From NCBI GenBank assembly GCA_026545225.1, contig CM048847.1:9790501-9854500 (forward strand): 64,000 nucleotides of DNA, in the 5' to 3' direction. The notes beneath the pieces are model-generated. The model was not told where the DNA came from. It saw nothing but the letters and a program-made list of their open reading frames with translations, and searched no databases. The DNA is from Cornus controversa (lineage: Eukaryota > Streptophyta > Magnoliopsida > Cornales > Cornaceae). Made by a program: the position numbers and the translations under genes. Shown here piece after piece: positions 1 through 8,251 of the stretch; positions within the stretch are counted from its first letter, which is position 1; each line of letters starts with the position of its first letter.

Positions 1-359
1 TTGTAATTTTGTTCACTCATGAGGATAAAGAAAAACAAAACAAGCACACCCAAAAATTCTAAGATTACTGTAGTCAGGAACTTGCCCGTAAAGATGCTCA
101 TAGGGTATGTGATTTTGTAAAAGTGGTGTAGGTACATGATTCATGGTATAGATAGCAGTGAGAGATGATTCGCCCTAAAAATATGATGGCACAGAAGAAG
201 AAATGACAAGTGATCAAACTAAATCTAATGTCATGCCCCGAAACCCTGACCGCCGGGACTCCCCCGGACCGATCCTGAATCCCGAGTGTGAACCCGTTCA
301 CTTAACCCCATGAACAATCTCAATTACACTCAATACATTAGTATCAAGGTTTGATACCA
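1..359 (-). other. Ty3/gypsy leader with initiator-Met-type primer binding site
   Basis: Read on the minus strand, the LTR that ends at 363 is followed after three bases by TGGTATCAAACC (348-359). This matches 10 of 12 positions of the usual plant initiator tRNA-Met primer site TGGTATCAGAGC. The remaining sequence to the window edge would be the 5' leader of an element whose gag lies off the left side. No convincing coding region is visible; a 67-codon minus-strand frame at 98-301 has no recognisable motif. The primer site assignment is inferred from its match and position. Confidence 0.5.
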
Positions 360-730
360 TGCTATAACACCCCGATTTCCAACTCTCGGAGAACCGGAGG
401 TCAAACTGTCTATTTAGCCCAATAGGCCCTCATTCCCTGCGGAAGCTTAACCTAATTATTCCATATGAATGCACACAAATCCATCTTAACTAACCCCCAT
501 GGGCCCTACATCAAATCACACACCTTAGTGAACATTTACTTGCCCACACTTTTAAGAATCACACACTTTCGAGCCTCAAAACTTTCTGTGTTTGGAATCT
601 GGAACTAAGGCTTACACCATTGGATAGATAATCCAAAAATACTCAAGTTCAAAAAAAACCACGCTCAATTTCGATCTATAACGAAGAAATTACGTCGAAA
701 TGAAGTTTTGGAAAAAGTTGTGAATCGTAA

Positions 731-950
731 TCTCGATTGATGATGGAATCTCGATTGATCGAGATTCAAGCGAGATTTTCACCCTCTCTGGACCCCAGAC
801 CTGCAATATCTCGATTGATCGAGATGGGGGTCTTGATTGATCGAAATTCCTCTTTCCTGGACTCTAAAAATCACCATAAATCATCACCCTTTCGATCAAT
901 CGAAATGGGGGTTTCGATTGATCGAAATAGGCATCTCGATTAATCAAAAT
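731..950. repeat. Cluster of near-palindromic TCGATTGATCGA repeats
   Basis: Seven copies or half-copies of a near-palindrome of the form TCTCGATTGATCGAGA or TTTCGATTGATCGAAA lie at about 731, 748, 808, 830, 891, 910 and 932, mostly within the gypsy LTR's far half. Several are joined by a short G-rich spacer. They form short hairpin-capable units. No protein-coding role is supported. Confidence 0.75.
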
Positions 951-1728
951 GCACTACCCGGGACCTCCAACAACCCTATACATGGTTCATTTGAAGCCCA
1001 ATTAACATCCTATCATCCTAGAACCCCTCAAACAAGATTAATAACATAAATGAAAGGTTCCAACATCAATTTCACTCTCAAGATCACATCCATAATTGAA
1101 TCCATACACCAAAATGAATCATTTTCTTTCACAAACACCATTCATTCATAAGGGAAACATCATCAAATGAATCAAGTGCCGCCTTGGGCATTACATAAAT
1201 TAAACCGTTGTCTTTTCACACCCAACAAGTTTAAAATCCCATACATACATCCAAATTACATATGTCCAAAGTACAACCACAACTAAAAGGGAAGTCACAT
1301 GCCACAAGCCGGCATGGATAGCCACAAAAATGCTCAAAACTCAAAAGGTAGCAAAACCACCACTAGTGTTCCACTTGGACACTCATGTCCCATCCGTCAT
1401 CGGCGCTTTATCTGTAAAATATTTAGAATAAAGGGGTGAGCACCACTGCGGCTCAGTAGAGATACCCCAACCCACCTAAGTGCCGACTCGACATGACCTA
1501 CATGGATGCATGTCACAACATTTCACATATCATTCAACATACATCATGTTCACTCACAACAATGCATATATACATATAGGGATGCATTAAACACTTATCA
1601 TGCTTCATAATTCAAATGAAGGCAATAATCATACACTTGTCTCTCTCTCGGACTCAACCCGACATCCCAACATAATTCTTGACCGAATCATGAAATCGAG
1701 ACACTTTTTCACACCATTCCAATCCCGC

Positions 1729-2026
1729 CACCGAGTATTTACCTACTCCAAGGTGGATAGACCACCGTCACCGAGTATTTACCTACTCCAAGGTGACTTG
1801 GCCCCCTTTCTTTGAATTCCCACAGAGCATTTACCTACTCCAAGGTGAGCAAACCACAATCACCGAGTATTTACCTACTCCAAGGCGATTGGGCAACCTT
1901 TTTAGAATCCCCACCGAGTATTTACCTACTCCGAGGTGAGTAAACCACCGTCACCGAGTATCTACCTACTCTAAGGTGACGCAACCACTCCAACGCCCTC
2001 TCCGAGTATTGACCTACTCTAGGCAA
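1729..2026. repeat. Imperfect tandem repeat inside the gypsy LTR
   Basis: Seven copies of a unit whose core is CCGAGTATTTACCTACTCC followed by AAGGTGA occur at irregular spacing of roughly 35-60 bp. Spacers alternate between a short form (near GGATAGACCACCGTCA) and a longer CT-rich form. It is a minisatellite within the LTR; later copies are degenerate. Confidence 0.8.
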
Positions 2027-3222
2027 TCCAACCACTCTTCCCCGTTTCCTCACAACGGCCCCAATATATGCATTTCGAACATATTAACATCAAGCATTTA
2101 ATTTCATGCCTCAAAATGCACATGCTAATTAATAAAAACATGTAGCATGCATTTTATCTCCACTACACCACACATATATTTACCTATACATACCAATCTA
2201 GCATAATATCCACATATGCTCACAAAACTTCACTTAAGCACATTTTAATCATGTTTTACAAATGCACATATTTTCTATACAAATATAGCATGCATTTAAC
2301 TCACTTACAACATATAGCACATATATGCCCAATATAACACATTTCTACATATATGCACAAGAGCTAACATATAAGCATACATGCTCTCATTCTCCCACAT
2401 TCTCATGCATTTGTCACTCACATCATGCATACTAGGAGATACACATCTATTGCACACAAGAGACTCAAGAGAAGAATAAAAACACCTTATCCCACCCCTC
2501 TTACATCTCTAAAACATGCAATACTCAACCTTAGCTCTCACCACTTCACCCGAAACCCTAGAATCGACAAGTAGATGAGAAAGAACACCCCTACCTCAAA
2601 AATGAAGGCCTTCCAAGCACTTCTCAAATTTCCAGCAATGCCAACCTTGCCAAACCGCGACTTTGATCAGTTCAAAGGGAAGCCCTAGTCGTCCCCTACG
2701 TATCTCCCTCCTTCGGCAAGCCTTGAATCCAAGCCGAAGACCTCCAAAATCTAGAGAGAAGGAAGAGAGAAGAAGTGGGAGCAATATAGAGAGAGAAGCA
2801 GCCGTGAGATATGAAATATCTCTGCAGATTTTGACCATTTAAGGTCCCTAGGTCACGAAAAGACCAAAATACCCCTAAGCCACTTAACGCACCTTCCCGG
2901 ACTCCTTTTTCGATTCTGAAAACTCCTACGGTCTCGAAATCACTTCCTTAACTCTCTAAACATTTCATCTAAGCCATTTCCAAAAATAAATATTTTTGGG
3001 AATTTTCTGGATTTCCGGGCCCACTTAAGTCACATCCCGGGCCCCGGTTTGACCAAAAAGTCAAACTTCTCCAATTCTCCCGAAAACTTTCCAAAACCTT
3101 AAAAACACTTCCCAAGCATGTTTCCCACACTCAAAACATGTTAAACATCACTCAAAATGCATTTATGGCAATTATAATGCGAAAAATGCAAAACCGGCCA
3201 AAATTGGTCACGATCTCTACAA

Positions 3223-3233
3223 CCTCCCCCCTT
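3223..3233 (-). other. Polypurine tract of the gypsy element
   Basis: The minus strand reads AAGGGGGGAGG, one base before the LTR start at 3221 and just after the end of pol. This is the plus-strand primer position for reverse transcription and fixes the orientation of the element. Confidence 0.8.
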
Positions 3234-3267
3234 AAGGGAATTTCGTCCCCGAAATTAGAAACATACC

Positions 3268-4661
3268 TCAAGTAGTGAACAACTCAGGGTATTTTGAGCG
3301 GACTTCTTGTTCTCACTCCTATGTAGCCTCCTCGACTCCGTGATGCCTCCAAAGGACTTTAACCAATGGAATCGTCTTGCCTCGAAGCACTTGCTCCTTA
3401 GCATCCAAAACCTGTACCGGTCTCTCCTCATATGACACATCCTCCTCCACCTCAAGATCTGTCCAATCTAACACATGTGAAGGATCTGGCTCATACTTTC
3501 TCAACATCGAAATGTGGAAAGTATTGTGCACACTTGACAATTGCGGTGGCAATGCCAAGCGGTATGCGACCTCACCCACACGATCCAATATCTCGAATGG
3601 ACCGATAAATCGTGGGGCTAGCTTCCCGCTACGCCCAAACCTCATCAAACCCCGTCGTGGTGAGACTTTCAAGAAGACATGGTCCCCCACCTCAAATGCC
3701 AAAGGCCTCCGCCTTTTGTCAGCATAGCTTTTCTGACGACTCTGAGCCGTAAGCAAACGCTACCGTATATTCTTAATCTTTTCTGTAGTCTCTCTGACTA
3801 TATCTGGCCCCAAAGCCACTGTCTCACCAACCTCTGTCCAACAAACTGGTGACCTACAAGGTCTACCGTACAAGGCCTCAAATGGAGCCATCTCAATACT
3901 AGCTTGGTAGCTATTATTGTATGCAAACTCCACTAATGGAAGGTGATCCTCCCAACTGCCTCAAAAATCAAGTGCACATGCTCTAAGCATATCCTCCAAA
4001 ATCTATATAGTACGCTCCGACTGACCATCTGTCTGGGGATGGAAAGTCGTACTGAAATGGAGGTCCGTATCAAGTGCGGCCTGAAAACTTTGCCAAAATC
4101 GTGATGTGAATCTCGGATCTCTATCAGACATAATGGAAACTGGCACTCCGTGCAGTCTCACAATCTGATCAATATATAACCGACTAAGGGTATCCACATC
4201 ATCTGTCACTCGAATAGGAAGGAAATGAGCCACCTTGGTCAACCTATCCACAATGACCCAAACTGCATCATGACTCTTCCTTGTCCTAGGTAACCCCGTC
4301 ACAAAGTCCATAGTAACGTGTTCCCACTTCCACATAGTTACCGGTAAGGGCTGTAACAAACCTGCCGGTCTCTGATGCTCGGCCTTCACTTGTTGACAAG
4401 TGAGGCACCTCGCCACAAACCGTGCGACGTCCTTTTTCATACCCTTCCACCAATACTGTCTACGAAGGTTGTGGTACATTTTGGTACCACCGGGATGTAC
4501 TGCAAGTCTGGAACTATGAAACTCCCTCAGAACCTCATCCCTACAAGCCAATGGAACAACCATTCTGCCTTTGAACCTCAGACCTCCATCTGAATGGATA
4601 ACCCAATCCTCCACTGCCTCGCCACCCGTAATCTGAGTGCGAATGCTCTCTAACTCTGTGT
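3268..4661 (-). pseudogene. Ty3/gypsy pol, integrase to chromodomain (broken)
   Basis: This is the C-terminal part of a minus-strand Ty3/gypsy polyprotein. From 4614 downward it shows the integrase zinc-binding HHCC region (histidines in HSSRLAVH and MYHNL, then CLTC) and a catalytic core with acidic residues in [15 protein letters not shown] and GQSER. A GPF/chromodomain tail follows (RFIGPFEIL, then LVKVLWRHHGVEEAT). In-frame stops interrupt it at 4003-4005, 3961-3963, 3760-3762 and 3319-3321, with another shortly after; the natural end is at 3268-3270. The coding frame continues without interruption up to 4662, where the array was inserted. The other half of pol is at 48660-49600. The element is inactive. 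The chromodomain tail and long LTR point to the Tekay/Del group. Confidence 0.9.
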
Positions 4662-4666
4662 TATGC
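4662..4666. repeat. Left target site duplication (TATGC) of the tandem array
   Basis: TATGC abuts the TG of the first LTR at 4667 and recurs directly after the CA of the eighth LTR (48660-48664). Five base pairs is the normal duplication size for LTR retrotransposon integrase. Removing the array and one copy rejoins the gypsy pol frame. Confidence 0.93.
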
Positions 4667-5222
4667 TGATCGGCGTTGAATGTTACGCATTCTAGCCTCT
4701 TAACTTATGTATTTTATTCTCTTAGTGATAGATTATTTTGTGATTTTACTTTGTTTTAGTGTTTTCTGTATTTTCAGGGCCTTAATGATTATTTCAGTTA
4801 AAACCAGGATTTTGGGCTTTTAAAGAAGACATCCAAGATGGTGAGATGAAGCCTACATCAAGGAGATTCACTCAACCATTTATTTCAACTCAAATCAGCC
4901 CAAGGAAGAGGTCCAAGAGAATTACAACTGCTTAAGAAGGTTTCGGGCCTGAAGCCCAAATCTGCGCATAATGCAGTCTTAATCCCGTTTTGGAAAACGG
5001 ACCAGAAGTCTTATTTCCGAGCCTCAAATCGACATAATTTACGCGTGGGGTTGAACGAAATTTGATTCTGCACACTTTTGTATTTCACGAAAATTCCGTG
5101 AATCGGACTTCTAGTGGGTCAAAAGTTGGGCCGAAGTTAGCAGGAAAAACCCACCTGATTAGTGCTGCGGGAAACCCTAATTTATTCCTAATTGGATTAG
5201 GACTTTGATGTATTCTCTTGGT

Positions 5223-5230
5223 TATTTAAA
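5223..5230 (+). promoter_or_regulatory. TATA-like box in the array LTR
   Basis: TATTTAAA lies 556 bases into the LTR and is repeated at the same offset in all eight LTRs (for example 11305). The diverged relative has TATAAAG at the matching place. Transcription would start about 30 bases downstream. The start site itself is inferred. Confidence 0.55.
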
Positions 5231-5455
5231 GTGACAAATTGGGGCTGTATTGAGGAGGCTTGGCAGCAGCTTTGAAGAGCTTTTGGAATAGAGAATCATT
5301 GGAGAACAAGGCGTATCATGAGCGGCTAGTTCAGCCACCAGGGTTCTGATGGAGCCCTAACTAAACATCACTGGTTTGATTGTTCTAATTATTGGGGATT
5401 TTTGTATTCATTCATAGATTGTGTAATTTAGAGGATTCTTATTATTGAATTGAGC

Positions 5456-5461
5456 AATAAA
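5456..5461 (+). terminator. Polyadenylation signal AATAAA in the array LTR
   Basis: AATAAA lies 789 bases into the LTR, downstream of the TATA-like box, and is conserved in all LTRs (for example 48015-48020). It would end transcripts in the R region of the next LTR. Leaky use would give multi-unit transcripts. Confidence 0.5.
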
Positions 5462-6105
5462 AGTCTTATAAATTCAGTTTCAATGATTTCTTATCTTGTC
5501 TTAGATACTTGATTGTTGTTATTGAACTCGTCCCTCTTATTTTCTGTGATCATGAGAGTGATTATTACACAATGGTTTTCACTGAATATATCATTAAAAT
5601 CTTTGATGGATTATGCCTAGAGAAGATGAACCATACTGCACCCTAGATTAGAGTAGTTAGGCAGATGGCTCATGCCAATCGAAGATAGTCCATGACTTAG
5701 CCTTAATCATATGTTATCTTCTTGACGGATGGAGGTGAGCTTGTAGCCACCGACACCACTTATGCATGATATGATGCCCCATAGTTAGTTCAATTGACCC
5801 TTGATTGTGAAGTTAGTGGTGAAATCAATTACCCTAGACTTATCTTATATTCTCTACACTCCTTAGTTTTTCTTGCTTTTGTTCAATTGCTTCATTAGTT
5901 AATTTAGAATTAAAAATCAGAACTTATTTCTTTTAAATTTAATTAGAATTAGTCCTAACAATTCAACACAGTCAGACCATAGTCCTTGAGGTTCGACACC
6001 CATTCCTTTCGATAGCCCTATTCTGCAAGGAATTCGTTCTATTGCGAAGTGTGGAAATTTTAATTGATATACTTTTTGAGTCACACTCACACACGAATCA
6101 ATTTT

Positions 6106-6123
6106 TGGCGCCGTTGCCGGGGA
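6106..6123 (+). other. Primer binding site for tRNA-Asp (unit 1)
   Basis: TGGCGCCGTTGCCGGGGA begins five bases after the LTR. Its first 17 bases are the exact complement of the 3' end of plant cytosolic tRNA-Asp, from memory of that tRNA (ending CCCCGGCAACGGCGCCA). Identical sites occur in the other units at 12188-12205, 18271-18288, 24349-24366, 30426-30443, 36507-36524 and 42586-42603. All seven are intact, so each unit could in principle prime reverse transcription. Confidence 0.9.
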
Positions 6124-6412
6124 CTGTCTATTTGATTGTTTGGATTTTTAGAATTAGTTCTAATTGGATTTTTAGTTTAGGAAATTTTTTTTTTATTATT
6201 TTTATTAATTTTCTTTTATTTTTTTATTTATTTTATTTTTGTTTTCTTTTCAATTACTAATTAGTTTTATTTTATTTTTTAGTTTAGAATTTTTTTTTAT
6301 TTGCTACTAACCTAATTTTTTTTTATTTTTTTATTTTTTATTTTTCTTTTATTTTTCTTTCCGGTACATCAATCACCATACCATTGAGCAAGAGGAAGAG
6401 ATTATTTACATC
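6124..6412 (+). other. T-rich untranslated leader (unit 1)
   Basis: Between the primer site and gag lies about 290 bp dominated by T runs with scattered A, and no coding signal. It is the most length-variable part of the unit. Units 1 and 2 have an extra 11-bp T-rich block just before CCGGTACATC, which units 3-7 lack. Units 3-6 have a pure T run where units 1, 2 and 7 have an interrupting A. Confidence 0.7.
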
Positions 6413-8251
6413 ATGGATGGTGTGCGTGGTAATACTGAGGACAACAATATTGTGCCTAATGCTGTTGTGGAAAAAGCGAGATTGATCAGAGACTACTATG
6501 TCCCAGAGACTTATAATTCACCAGCTGATTTTCAATTGCCTGATGTCACTGCACAGAACTATGAGATCAAGCCCAGTATCATTCATATGTTGCCATCCTA
6601 TTTTGGGTTGACTCATGAGGATCCGTACAAGCACTTGGATGAATTTTTAGAAGTTTGCTCATTAACGAAAATTCACAACTTCTCTGAAGATGCTTTTCGG
6701 ATGCGACTCTTTCCATTCTCTCTAAAGGAAAAGGCCAAGTATTGGTTCAGATCTCTACCGGCGAGCTCTATCACTACATGGACTCAAATGCAAAATGAAT
6801 TTTTGAAGAAATATTTTCCGATAGGGAGGACCAATCAATTCAGACGAGCTATCACTAGTTTCTCTCAATTTGAGGGGGAACAATTTTTTGAGACATGGGA
6901 GAGATTCAAGGACCTTCTTAGGAAGTGTCCTCATCATCAAGTTCCAATGTGGCAGTTAGTGCAATGTTTCTATGAAGGGCTAACTGAAGGTAACAGACAG
7001 ATGGTTGATGCGTCATGTGGAGGTACTTTTATGTTGAAGAGTGAAGAAGAGGCATGGACCTTATTTGAAAATCTTAGTGACAACTCTCTACAACATGTGT
7101 CCTCTACTCGTTCTAGCAGACCAACCCATTCAAGGAAGGAAGATGATATTTTTGAGATTGGTTCTGCAGATGCTATGTCTACCATTGTGGATGCTGTGGC
7201 ACAAAGAGTGGTGCAACTCATGGCGGGTTGTCAAGTGCCTAATCAATCTTCATATCCTTCTATTTTTGAGCCATGTGCTTTTTGCTCGAGTCCTATGCAT
7301 CATATGAATAATTGCCCTTCAATTGGGCAGTTTGTCGATCTTCCACAAGGACAAGGGGGAGCAATTCAGCCCACTTTTCAACCTCAGAACTATGTGCCTT
7401 CACAATTATATCAAGAACAAGTTCCTATGGCACAGAGGTATTCAGCCATTGAGGACAAGATGACAATTGTCCTAGAAAAACTTGAGAAGCTTGACTCTAT
7501 TATCGAGATAGTGCAAGCTACTGCAGCAAAAGTTCAATCCACAACTCAACTGGTTTATTCTCATTCTCAATCGATTGCCAAACTGGAATTTCAGTTTGGA
7601 CAACTTGTCAATGCCGTGAGTAAAAGAGAAGAGGAGAAACTACCAAGCCAACCAGTTGCCAACCCAAGAGGGGTTCATGTCCTTAACAATATTTCTTCTT
7701 CAAGTAACCCACACCATGAACAATTTCAAGCCATCACCACTTTTAGAAGTGGAGAAATAAGTGACAACAAGGTGGGGGAGAAGAAGCTTGTTGAAGAAGA
7801 AGTGCCAAAGAGTCCAAATGTTGAAATTTCTCATGAGCCTAAGGTGAAATTGAATACTTTTAATGCCATTCAACATCCTTTAGATGAGAGTGATTGTTTC
7901 TTCATGGATGGCTTTGATGATTATATTGAAGAAGTTGATCCGGTTGCTCTATCACATGATGTTGAGAATTCCACTAAGGGGGTGAATAATTTACTTGATG
8001 TAGTGGTCATGAAAAATACTCCACCTTGGAGGATTCCGATTGAGCCATTGCCTATTCTTTCTAGCATTCCTTCAATGCCATCATTAGAGTCTCCTCCATG
8101 GGTAAAATTGAAACATGTTCCGTCAAGGGAGAGAGATGTGTTTTTTGAAGCCAATGACACCATTCCGATCACTTTGAGTTCAACCCAAGGAGGTGAGGAT
8201 CATATAGGAGGAACAAAGTTAAATCTCCTCAAGAGATGTGGCATTGGGTGA
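6413..8251 (+). CDS. Gag protein of the array element, unit 1
   Basis: A 612-residue Gag, the structural protein that would form the virus-like particle and package element RNA. Residues about 60-225 form a retrotransposon Gag capsid domain (KYWFRSLP, FLKKYFP, FFETWERFKDLLRKCPHH). A CCHC zinc knuckle sits at C288, C291, H296, C301. Residues about 345-405 have a heptad-like, probably coiled-coil pattern. The C-terminal part resembles the linker found between protease and RT in Athila-type polyproteins (TTFRSGE near 442-448; segment 555-591 ending in TIPITLSS). A protease motif and RT are absent, so pol seems deleted rather than shifted. The start is the first ATG after the T-rich leader. The ORF is undamaged and the protein is identical in all seven units. 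Family placement is by motif recognition, not by search. Confidence 0.9.
   Translation: MDGVRGNTEDNNIVPNAVVEKARLIRDYYVPETYNSPADFQLPDVTAQNYEIKPSIIHMLPSYFGLTHEDPYKHLDEFLEVCSLTKIHNFSEDAFRMRLFPFSLKEKAKYWFRSLPASSITTWTQMQNEFLKKYFPIGRTNQFRRAITSFSQFEGEQFFETWERFKDLLRKCPHHQVPMWQLVQCFYEGLTEGNRQMVDASCGGTFMLKSEEEAWTLFENLSDNSLQHVSSTRSSRPTHSRKEDDIFEIGSADAMSTIVDAVAQRVVQLMAGCQVPNQSSYPSIFEPCAFCSSPMHHMNNCPSIGQFVDLPQGQGGAIQPTFQPQNYVPSQLYQEQVPMAQRYSAIEDKMTIVLEKLEKLDSIIEIVQATAAKVQSTTQLVYSHSQSIAKLEFQFGQLVNAVSKREEEKLPSQPVANPRGVHVLNNISSSSNPHHEQFQAITTFRSGEISDNKVGEKKLVEEEVPKSPNVEISHEPKVKLNTFNAIQHPLDESDCFFMDGFDDYIEEVDPVALSHDVENSTKGVNNLLDVVVMKNTPPWRIPIEPLPILSSIPSMPSLESPPWVKLKHVPSRERDVFFEANDTIPITLSSTQGGEDHIGGTKLNLLKRCGIG

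Larger units (their letters stand above)
363..3221 (-). repeat. LTR of a Tekay/Del-like Ty3/gypsy element
   Basis: On the minus strand this starts TGTAGAGATCGTGACC just after a polypurine tract and ends GGGGTGTTATA. Its 2859 bp suits the long LTRs of chromodomain Tekay/Del elements. The solo LTR at 59230-61951 has matching ends (TGTAGAGACTGTGCCC and GGGGCGTGACA) and a similar internal segment around 1380-1460, so they belong to related families. The LTR carries two internal repeat clusters (731-950 and 1729-2026). It appears to serve two internal regions: pol at 3268-4661 ends into it, and a primer site follows it at 348-359. The terminal A replaces the normal CA, a small decay. Confidence 0.75.
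4667..6100 (+). repeat. Array LTR 1 (outer left)
   Basis: 1434 bp, beginning TGATCGGCGTTGAATG and ending CACACGAATCA. A TATA-like TATTTAAA is at 5223-5230 and AATAAA at 5456-5461, giving an approximate U3 of 4667-5254, R of 5255-5480 and U5 to 6100. The equivalent TATA position in the diverged relative (50911) reads TATAAAG, which supports this as the promoter. Marker states: C at 5780, no extra T in the CTTATCTTATATTC run, T in AAAATCTTTG. Confidence 0.93.

Noticed and set aside
737-1049. Two overlapping plus-strand frames of about 70 codons
   Set aside because: They are translations of the near-palindromic repeats in an LTR, with no protein family signal.
1729-2026. Direct repeats with spacers that might suggest a CRISPR array
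   Set aside because: Repeats are irregular, spacers recur, and the context is a plant retrotransposon LTR.
6106-6123. Sequence resembling a tRNA-Asp gene end
   Set aside because: Only the complement of the tRNA 3' end is present; it is a primer binding site, not a tRNA gene.
6042-6260. Plus-strand frame across the LTR end and primer site
   Set aside because: It crosses functional non-coding signals and ends in T-rich sequence; its length varies with homopolymer changes between units.
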